DNA of 64,000 nt from Streptomyces sp. MMG1121 (lineage in GTDB: Bacteria; Actinomycetota; Actinomycetes; Streptomycetales; Streptomycetaceae). The position numbers and the translations under genes were made by a program. The notes beneath the pieces were generated by a model. It was not told the DNA's origin. It did not search any database and saw nothing but the letters and a program-made list of their open reading frames with translations. Each line of letters begins with the position of its first letter. Within the stretch, counting starts at the first letter, position 1. The stretch is taken from NCBI RefSeq assembly GCF_001280015.1, contig NZ_LGDV01000251.1, forward strand, positions 310,001-374,000. The letters are read 5' to 3'. Positions 58,638-64,000 of the stretch are shown one piece after another.

Positions 58638-59819
58638 TCAGGGCCCCGCGACGAGTTCGGGATGCTCATGCTCGCAGGTGTCGTCGATGCCGTAGGTGTC
58701 CCAGGTGGGGAACGGGTCCGTGGGCGGCAGGCTCTCGCCGTCGGCCATGAGGCAGTCGGTCAGGGCCGTGTGCAGCGCATCCGTGTGCAGGTGCGTGCCG
58801 ATGAAGACCAGTTCCTGGCACTCGGGGCTCTCGGTGTCGCGTGCGGCGGACGGCTCGAAGCGTGCGACGGAGCCGGCCTGTGACCACAGGCCCGTCACGT
58901 GCGGGCGGCTGGCGAGGGTGAAGAAGCCCTTGGAGCGCAGGATCTGTCCGTATGCGCCGCTGTCGAGTTCCTCCGTCACGAACGTCCACAACCGGCCCGG
59001 ATGGAAGGGAAGTGCGGAGCGGAAGACGGTGGAGGAGATGCCGTACTCCTCCGTCTCGGGTACGTGGTCGCCGTTGAGTTCCCTCACCCAGCCGGGGGCC
59101 TGTTGGGCGCGTTCCAGGTCGAACAGCCGGGTGCCCAGCACGTCGCCCACCTTCACACGGCCGTGGACGGCCGGCACGAGGCGTGCGGCGGGGTTGAGGC
59201 GGGTGAGTGTCGCCCGCAGCCGGTCGGCCGACTCCTCGTCCACGAGGTCGAGCTTGTTCAGAACGATGACGTCGGCGAACTCGATCTGGTCCATCAGCAG
59301 GTCGCTGACGGTGCGTTCGTCGTCCTCGTACTGGTCCAGGCCCCGCTCGACGAGTTCGTCGCCGCTTGCCAGCTCGGGCAGGAAGTTCGCGGCGTCCACG
59401 ACCGTGACCATGGTGTCCAGGCGGGCGAGGTCGCCGAGGGTGGCGCCGTCGTCGCGGGCGAAGGCGAAGGTCGCGGCGACCGGCATGGGTTCGGAGATGC
59501 CGGACGACTCGATGAGCAGGTAGTCGAAGCGGCCCTCGCGGGCCAGCCGGTCGACCTCCTGCAGCAGGTCGTCGCGCAGGGTGCAGCAGATGCAGCCGTT
59601 GGTCATCTCGACCAGGCGTTCATCGGTGCGCGACAGGGCCGCCTCGCCGCCCCGCACCAGGGCGGCGTCGATGTTGACCTCGCTCATGTCGTTGACGATC
59701 ACCGCGACGCGCAGTCCCTCGCGGTTGCCGAGGACGTGGTTGAGGAGGGTGGTCTTGCCCGCGCCGAGGAACCCGGACAGGACGGTGACGGGCAGTCGGC
59801 CGGAGGGATCGGACGGCAT
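58638..59819 (-). CDS. COG0523 GTPase (CobW-like zinc metallochaperone)
   Basis: A 393-residue protein with the full GTPase core: Walker [13 protein letters not shown] (residues 15-26), the metal motif [13 protein letters not shown] (cysteines 76, 78, 79), NKLD and SSGISEP. The CobW_C domain follows, and the end is CEHEHPE, a His-rich metal-binding tail. Zur-controlled members of this family are thought to insert zinc into target enzymes under zinc shortage. It lies 6 bp after rpmF on the same strand. The intact P-loop contrasts with the relative at 55733. Confidence 0.9.
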   Translation of the reverse strand: MPSDPSGRLPVTVLSGFLGAGKTTLLNHVLGNREGLRVAVIVNDMSEVNIDAALVRGGEAALSRTDERLVEMTNGCICCTLRDDLLQEVDRLAREGRFDYLLIESSGISEPMPVAATFAFARDDGATLGDLARLDTMVTVVDAANFLPELASGDELVERGLDQYEDDERTVSDLLMDQIEFADVIVLNKLDLVDEESADRLRATLTRLNPAARLVPAVHGRVKVGDVLGTRLFDLERAQQAPGWVRELNGDHVPETEEYGISSTVFRSALPFHPGRLWTFVTEELDSGAYGQILRSKGFFTLASRPHVTGLWSQAGSVARFEPSAARDTESPECQELVFIGTHLHTDALHTALTDCLMADGESLPPTDPFPTWDTYGIDDTCEHEHPELVAGP

Positions 59820-59825
59820 CAACGC

Positions 59826-59996
59826 TCAGCCCTCGGGGCGCAGCAGACCGCGCTCGTACGCCTTCACCAGCCGCTGCGGCACCAGGTACGAGACTCCATC
59901 GACGGTGATCGGCACGAGCGTGGGCGTGGCCGCCTTCCACTGGGCGCGGCGGTGGCGGGTGTTGCTGCGGGACATCTTCCGCTTGGGAACAGCCAT
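59826..59996 (-). CDS. rpmF: 50S ribosomal protein L32, zinc-independent paralogue
   Basis: A 56-residue protein, [20 protein letters not shown] at the start, ending LLRPEG. It has no cysteines, whereas zinc-binding L32 has two CxxC pairs, so it is the zinc-free type. AGGAGG lies about 5 bases before the ATG at 59996. It heads a minus-strand transcript with the COG0523 gene. The Zur-box-like site lies 49-63 bp upstream of the start. Confidence 0.92.
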   Translation of the reverse strand: MAVPKRKMSRSNTRHRRAQWKAATPTLVPITVDGVSYLVPQRLVKAYERGLLRPEG

Positions 59997-60044
59997 GGGT
60001 GGTCCTCCTGAATGGGTCGAAGAGCGACAGCTGTTGAGGCTACA

Positions 60045-60059
60045 TGAAAATGAATGCCA
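60045..60059. promoter_or_regulatory. Zur-box-like site upstream of rpmF
   Basis: TGAAAATGAATGCCA agrees at about 12 of 15 positions with the Streptomyces Zur palindrome. It begins with the same TGAAAATGA as the site at 55273-55287. It lies between the divergent rpmF and the metal-sensor gene. Confidence 0.72.
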
Positions 60060-60074
60060 TTACTAATCAACCGG

Positions 60075-60097
60075 TTCAGGATTTCCTGAATTCAGGA
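60075..60097. promoter_or_regulatory. Two overlapping palindromes, likely ArsR/CmtR operator
   Basis: TTCAGGA-TT-TCCTGAA at 60075-60090 and TCCTGAATTCAGGA at 60084-60097 are perfect and share the middle arm, so TCCTGAA/TTCAGGA occurs three times. They lie just before the metal-sensor gene. Two dimers could bind side by side. The site is separate from the Zur-type box. Confidence 0.65.
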
Positions 60098-60117
60098 TGG
60101 CGTGTATCGTCGGTGCC

Positions 60118-60453
60118 GTGCTGACTGTTGCCTCCGACATCGAGGTGCTGGCCCGGTTCGGCCGGGCGCTCGCCGACCCGATCCGCTGCCGCATCCTGCT
60201 CGCCCTGCGGGAAGCACCCGCCTACCCCGCCGACCTCGCAGACGCGCTGGACGTCTCGCGGACCAGGCTGTCGAACCACCTCGCCTGTCTGCGTGACTGC
60301 GGTCTCGTCGTCACCGTCCCCGACGGTCGACGCACCCGCTACGAACTCGCCGACGAACGCCTCGGTCACGCGCTCGTCGACCTGCGCACGGCCGTGGTCG
60401 CTGTCGAGGGCGACCGGACATGTGCCGAGGCCGCCGAGAAGGGGTGTTGCTGA
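60118..60453 (+). CDS. cmtR: CmtR-type ArsR/SmtB-family Cd/Pb-sensing repressor
   Basis: A 111-residue winged-helix regulator: ADPIRCRILLAL, DLADALDVSRTRLSNHLACL and the wing PDGRRTRYELAD. Counted from the GTG at 60118, cysteines fall at 57 and 61 (ACLRDCG) and 102 (RTCAEAA). These are the same three positions that bind Cd or Pb in Mycobacterium tuberculosis CmtR, which strongly supports this start. An in-frame ATG at 60097 lies within the operator. It would repress itself and the CDF gene, and leave DNA when the metal binds. Confidence 0.88.
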   Translation: MLTVASDIEVLARFGRALADPIRCRILLALREAPAYPADLADALDVSRTRLSNHLACLRDCGLVVTVPDGRRTRYELADERLGHALVDLRTAVVAVEGDRTCAEAAEKGCC

Positions 60454-60455
60454 TC

Positions 60456-61163
60456 ATGACAGCAGGGATATCCGCAGCCCGTGGCCCTGATCCGGCGAGG
60501 TACAGCGCGCTGACCAAGCGGATACGGCTGCTGGTGGCCGCGACCATTTCGTACAACGTCATCGAGGGGATCGTCGCTCTCACCGCCGGCACCCTTGCCT
60601 CCTCCACCGCGCTTGTCGGCTTCGGCCTCGACTCCATCGTCGAGGTCTCCTCGGCCGCCGCGGTCGCCTGGCAGTTCTCCGCCCGCGAGCACGCGGTACG
60701 CGAGGCCCGGGAGACGGCGGCGTTGCGGATCATCTCGCTGTCGTTCTTCGCCCTCGCCGTGTACGTCACCGTCGATGCCGTACGAGCCCTGGCCGGCACC
60801 GGAAAAGCTGGTCACTCCCTGCCCGGCATCGTGCTCGCCGTCCTCTCCTTGGTCGTCATGCCGGTCCTGTCCGCCACCCAGCGCCGGGCAGGGCGGGAAC
60901 TGGGCTCGGCTTCGGCGGTGGCGGACTCCAAGCAGACGCTGCTGTGCACCTATTTGTCTGCGGTGCTTCTGGTCGGCCTGGCCCTCAACGCCACTCTCGG
61001 TTGGTCCTGGGCGGATCCGGTCGCCGCCCTGGTCATCGCCGCGGTCGCCCTGAAGGAAGGGCGCGATGCCTGGCGTGGGAAGGGGTGCTGCGCTGCCCCG
61101 ACGACCGTCGGAGTCCCGGCTGCCCGTGCTGAGCAGAGCGACGGGTGCGGTTGCTGCGACTGA
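60456..61163 (+). CDS. CDF-family cation efflux transporter with Cys-rich tail
   Basis: A 235-residue protein of the cation diffusion facilitator family with five or six helices, including LLVAATISYNVIEGIVALTAG and ALVGFGLDSIVEVSSA, where the Asp and neighbours form the metal site, and ADSKQTLLCTYLSAVLLVG. It ends in GCGCCD and has GCCAAP nearby, possible soft-metal-binding cysteines. It is coupled to the sensor gene (2-bp gap), so it likely exports Cd, Pb or Zn. Start: the ATG at 60456 rather than one further upstream in the sensor gene. Confidence 0.83.
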   Translation: MTAGISAARGPDPARYSALTKRIRLLVAATISYNVIEGIVALTAGTLASSTALVGFGLDSIVEVSSAAAVAWQFSAREHAVREARETAALRIISLSFFALAVYVTVDAVRALAGTGKAGHSLPGIVLAVLSLVVMPVLSATQRRAGRELGSASAVADSKQTLLCTYLSAVLLVGLALNATLGWSWADPVAALVIAAVALKEGRDAWRGKGCCAAPTTVGVPAARAEQSDGCGCCD

Positions 61164-61172
61164 CCTGGGCAG

Positions 61173-61622
61173 TCACTGTCGTTCGGTCGCCGCCTGCCCT
61201 GTGCCGCAGTCTGGGCACACTCCGGTGAGTTCGACCGTGTGCCGGACGTTCGCGAAGCCGGAGTGCTGGGCGATGGTGTCGGCCCAGTCCTCGATCGGGC
61301 CGGAGTCGACGGGTCGGCTCAGGCCGCATTCGGTGCAGATGAGGTAGTGGCGGTGTTCGGGGCCGGGGCGGTAGCGGAAGAGGCGTTCGCCACTGGTGTC
61401 GCGGACCATGTCGGCCCGCCCGGCAGCGGCCAGGGCGGTCAGGGTGCGGTACACCGTGGACAGGCCGACCGGTGAGCCGTCGGCGGCGAGCTGGGCGTGG
61501 AGGGCCTGGGCGCCGACGAATCCGTCGGCGCGGATGAACGCCGTGAGGACGAGGGAGCGTTGCTGTGTGTGGCGGCCGATCAGCGCGACTTCACTTGGGG
61601 TGCGTTGCCGGGTGCGTGCCAT
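61173..61622 (-). CDS. zur: Zur (Fur-family zinc-uptake repressor)
   Basis: A 149-residue Fur-family protein: the DNA-binding helix in VGLSTVYRTLTALAAAG, the HRHYLICTECG block with the sensory-site histidines and the structural cysteines 96 and 99, and the second pair 136 and 139 in VCPDCG. This matches actinobacterial Zur, which binds DNA with zinc and shuts off zinc uptake and zinc-free ribosomal proteins. It is the last gene of the transporter operon, so it would be self-controlled. Its stop is 9 bp from the CDF gene stop. Confidence 0.9.
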   Translation of the reverse strand: MARTRQRTPSEVALIGRHTQQRSLVLTAFIRADGFVGAQALHAQLAADGSPVGLSTVYRTLTALAAAGRADMVRDTSGERLFRYRPGPEHRHYLICTECGLSRPVDSGPIEDWADTIAQHSGFANVRHTVELTGVCPDCGTGQAATERQ

Positions 61623-61643
61623 CAGCGTGCCTCGCTCGGGTAC

Positions 61644-62513
61644 TCATGTGCCGGTGGGGACAGCGGATCGTGCGCGGGGGACGTGGGCGGCCCGTCGTAT
61701 CAGGAACGTCGCGGCGTAGACGGCCGTCGCGGCGGCCATGATGGCGAAGCTCGGTGGCATCTTCGGCACCGTGTAGGAGGCGAACAGTCCCGCCCACATC
61801 TCCAGCACCGCCAGGCCGGCGGAGAGGGCGAGCGCACGGTAGGGGCGGTCGGTGAGCCGGATCGCGGCGCCCGCGGGGGCGGCGAGCAGGCCGAGCAGGA
61901 GCAGGGAGCCGACGGCCTGCGTCGCCTCGGCGGCGCTGATCCCGGCCAGGGCGAGGAAGCCGTAGCCGAGGAGCCGTACCGGTACCCCGCGGGCCGCGGC
62001 CACCGCCTCGTCGAGCGTGGCGAACAGCAGCGGCCGAGCCATGAGGACCACCAGCAGGGCGACCCCGGCGGCCACGAGGCCGGCGACCACCGCACTGCCG
62101 GCGGAGATGCCGAAGACGGATCCGAACAGCACGCTGATTCCGGCGGTGCCGTTGGCGGTGCTCCGAGAGGTCGTGTAGAGGGTGATGAAGAAGGCGCCAA
62201 GGCCCAGGATCCAGGAGAAGACGCTCCCGATGACCACGTCGTCGGGGCGTGCCCGGCGGCCGAGCGTGCCGAAGAGCAGCGCCATGGCGATGGTGGCGGC
62301 GAACAGGCCCAGACGCAGGTCGACACCGAAGGCGAGAGCCGCCATCGCACCGGTGAAGGCGACATGGCTGAGCGCGTCGCCGGTGAAGACCTGGGCCCGC
62401 AACACCAGGAAGTAGCCGACCAGCCCGCAAGCGGCGGCAATGGCGGTCCCGGCGAGGAAGGCGTGCAGGAAGAACGGGTGGGACAGCGGGGAGGCGGCGA
62501 GCAGGAAGGTCAT
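61644..62513 (-). CDS. znuB: Metal ABC transporter permease (ZnuB/TroD-like)
   Basis: A 289-residue ABC-3-family permease with about eight hydrophobic helices. Recognisable parts are AIAAACGLVGYFLVLRAQVFTGDALSH, with the coupling helix region, and VPVRLLGYGFLALAGISAAEA. It starts at an ATG overlapping the stop of the next permease gene by 4 bp (ATGA) and is 21 bp before zur. Two different permeases in a row, as in TroCD-type manganese/zinc systems, suggest a heterodimeric pore; the neighbouring Zur points to zinc. Confidence 0.88.
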   Translation of the reverse strand: MTFLLAASPLSHPFFLHAFLAGTAIAAACGLVGYFLVLRAQVFTGDALSHVAFTGAMAALAFGVDLRLGLFAATIAMALLFGTLGRRARPDDVVIGSVFSWILGLGAFFITLYTTSRSTANGTAGISVLFGSVFGISAGSAVVAGLVAAGVALLVVLMARPLLFATLDEAVAAARGVPVRLLGYGFLALAGISAAEATQAVGSLLLLGLLAAPAGAAIRLTDRPYRALALSAGLAVLEMWAGLFASYTVPKMPPSFAIMAAATAVYAATFLIRRAAHVPRARSAVPTGT

Positions 62514-63418
62514 GCCGTCGCCTCCCTGGCGGCAGGGGTGGCCACGGCCCGGCGGCCCAGCACCTCGCGCAGTGAGCGCCGGCCCAGGGCGAGCAGGTGT
62601 CCGGCGAAGGCGATGGTCGTCACGAAGAAGCCGAGAGGGTAGGGCGAGTAGTAGGCGGCGGTCAGCCCCAGCCAGGTCGCGGCGAAGGCCAGCAGGACGG
62701 CCAGGGCCAGGCTCAACGCCGGGCGGGCGGTGAGGACTTGTGCGGTGGCGGCCGGGATGACCATGAGGGCGAAGACCAGGAGGGTCCCGGTGATCTGGCT
62801 CGCCTCGGCGGTCGCCGCGCCGAGCAGGACGAGGAAGACCACCGACAGGGCGCGGACCGGCACTCCGCGACCGGCGGCGACCTGTGGGTCGACGGAGGCG
62901 AACAGCAGGGGCCGTCCGATCAGCGCGAGCACCGCGAGCACCACCGCACCGACCACCGTCAGCACGGTCACCTGGGAGGAGGTGATTCCCAGGAAGGTGC
63001 CGAAGAGGATGGTCTGCGGTCCCTCCAGCAGTCCTCTGTACAGGGCGGTGAACAGGAACCCGGACGCGAGCAGGAACGCCTGCACGGTCCCGGTCAGCGC
63101 CGACTCCTCGTGCTCACCGCCGCCCCGCAGGGCAGCGATGACCAGCGCGGCGGCCACGCACAGGGCGAAGTAGCCGTAGACCGCGCTGAACCCGAGCAGG
63201 AGCGCCCCGGCGGCGCCGGGGAAGGCGACGGCGGAGACGGTGTGCGCGGCGAACGTCTGCCGCCGCAGCACCACGAACCACCCCACGACCGCGGAGACCA
63301 CGGCCACGACCGCGCCGGCGCGGAACGCGTTGACCATGAAGGGGTAGGACCACATGTCCTGGAAGTCGGTCAGGAGGTTCCACGACCAGGTGGGTGCCCC
63401 TGTCTCAGCCAGCAGCAT
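62510..63418 (-). CDS. Metal ABC transporter permease (ZnuB/TroC-like)
   Basis: A 302-residue ABC-3-family permease, paralogous to the next one, with VVAVVSAVVGWFVVLRRQTFAAHTVSAVAFPG near the start and VPVRALSVVFLVLLGAATAEASQI further on. The start at 63418 overlaps the stop of the ATP-binding gene by 14 bp, so the two are coupled. It would pair with the permease at 61644. Confidence 0.88.
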   Translation of the reverse strand: MLLAETGAPTWSWNLLTDFQDMWSYPFMVNAFRAGAVVAVVSAVVGWFVVLRRQTFAAHTVSAVAFPGAAGALLLGFSAVYGYFALCVAAALVIAALRGGGEHEESALTGTVQAFLLASGFLFTALYRGLLEGPQTILFGTFLGITSSQVTVLTVVGAVVLAVLALIGRPLLFASVDPQVAAGRGVPVRALSVVFLVLLGAATAEASQITGTLLVFALMVIPAATAQVLTARPALSLALAVLLAFAATWLGLTAAYYSPYPLGFFVTTIAFAGHLLALGRRSLREVLGRRAVATPAAREATA

Positions 63419-64000
63419 GACCGCTCCCCGGGGTGTCGTGCCGGTCGGTGTGCACGGCCGGTGCCTCCGGCTGGCCCACCACGACCAGCCGACCGTCCGA
63501 GGTCCGCAGGACCTCGACCGGTGTGCCGTACAGCCGGGTCAGTGTCTCGGAGGTGATGACCTCGGTCGGTGTGCCGGTGGCGGCTCCGCCCTCGGCCAGG
63601 TACACCACCCGGTCCAGATGGTGCAGTATCGGATTCACGTCATGGGCGACCATGACCACCGACACGCCCTCGTGATGGCAGATGCGCCCGATCAGCGCCG
63701 CGACGGCACTCTGGTTGGGCAGGTCGAGGCTGTCCAACGGCTCGTCGAGCAGGAGCAGTTCGGGCCTTCGGACCAGTGCCTGGGCGATCAGAAGCCGCTG
63801 CTGCTCGCCGCCGGAACACTGCCCGATCGGCCGGTGTGCGTACGCCGACGCTCCGACCAGCTCGATCACCTCGTCCACCCGCGCACGGGCGGACCGCCGA
63901 CGCGCGCTCGGGAACGGCAGCGGCACCCCCCAACGGTCGCCGTCCAGGCCCATGCGCACCACATCGATCCCGCGGATGCGCAGATTGGCGTCGAAGCTGC
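63405..64000 (-). CDS. znuC: Metal ABC transporter ATP-binding protein (cut by right window edge)
   Basis: The C-terminal 197 residues of a ZnuC/TroB-type ATPase; the Walker A motif lies outside the window. Visible are the RSF-like SFDANLRIRGIDVVRMG, signature motif GQCSGGEQQRLLIAQ, Walker B LLLLDEPLDSLDL and the switch His in VVMVAHDVN. It is the first visible gene of a set of four (ATPase, two permeases, zur); a substrate-binding lipoprotein would be expected beyond the edge. Confidence 0.9.
   Translation of the reverse strand, partial: SFDANLRIRGIDVVRMGLDGDRWGVPLPFPSARRRSARARVDEVIELVGASAYAHRPIGQCSGGEQQRLLIAQALVRRPELLLLDEPLDSLDLPNQSAVAALIGRICHHEGVSVVMVAHDVNPILHHLDRVVYLAEGGAATGTPTEVITSETLTRLYGTPVEVLRTSDGRLVVVGQPEAPAVHTDRHDTPGSGHAAG

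Noticed and set aside
1..64000. CRISPR array
   Set aside because: No series of evenly spaced 25-40 bp repeats with unique spacers was found; the repeats present are short tandem or two-copy arrays.

Overview
This window looks like a piece of a Streptomyces (or very close actinomycete) chromosome. GC content is very high with strong third-position bias, GTG starts are common, and a leucine TTA codon is rare enough to stand out. The gene families are typical of the genus: a DUF4865 protein, a TerD/DUF6643 pair, a mycothiol-dependent isomerase-type protein, an F420-dependent nitroreductase-type protein, ROK and DeoR regulators, a CdaR/PucR-type regulator and a secreted S53 peptidase.

Layout. 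0-2.8 kb: the end of a NUDIX gene, a 96-bp direct repeat, an IS5-family element with a broken transposase, a small unknown gene and a second, truncated IS right end. 2.8-14 kb: metallo-beta-lactamase-fold and M20 peptidase genes, a geranylgeranyl-reductase-type flavoprotein, a divergent TetR/F420-oxidoreductase pair with a repeated operator, a DesK/NarL-type two-component system, a divergent MarR/MFS pair, a mycothiol-type isomerase and a second MFS carrier. 14-21.7 kb: a DeoR regulator divergent from a sugar isomerase/aldolase pair, an rRNA methyltransferase, an AlkB-type dioxygenase with a cysteine-bearing insertion, and ROK plus NUDIX genes. 21.8-28.8 kb: a TetR-DUF4865-phosphotriesterase-like operon, a SHOCT membrane protein, an RsbW-like ATPase, a cysteine desulfhydrase-like enzyme and a second DeoR regulator. 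28.9-38 kb: a large membrane protein with an alpha/beta-hydrolase end (one TTA codon), a 53-codon small ORF, a beta-helix/AAA protein, a MOSC protein and TerD/DUF6643. 38-48.6 kb: a glycosyltransferase, an Asp/Glu racemase, an O-antigen-ligase-like protein, apolipoprotein N-acyltransferase, a NUDIX protein, a short-chain dehydrogenase, a GAF/PucR regulator and an MHS-type transporter.

48.6-52.4 kb is an eroded island: an integrase tail with a frameshift, a perfect 40-bp palindrome, a twice-frameshifted AbiJ-like/nuclease defence gene and a 5'-truncated YibE/F gene. A secreted sedolisin-like peptidase follows.

54.6 kb to the right edge is the most coherent system, a zinc-limitation island. 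It holds zinc-free paralogues of six ribosomal proteins (S14, L28, L33, L31, S18, L32), two COG0523 (CobW-like) proteins, one of them with a ruined P-loop, and a Zur/Fur regulator. It also holds a two-permease metal ABC transporter and two Zur-box-like sites placed between divergent genes. A CmtR-type Cd/Pb sensor and a cation-diffusion-facilitator efflux gene sit in the middle. The inferred logic is that, when zinc is short, Zur releases genes for zinc uptake, for zinc-free ribosomal parts that free zinc from ribosomes, and for metallochaperones. The CmtR/CDF pair handles toxic metal influx. Two members show damage: S14 has lost its normal stop codon and S18 carries a frameshift.
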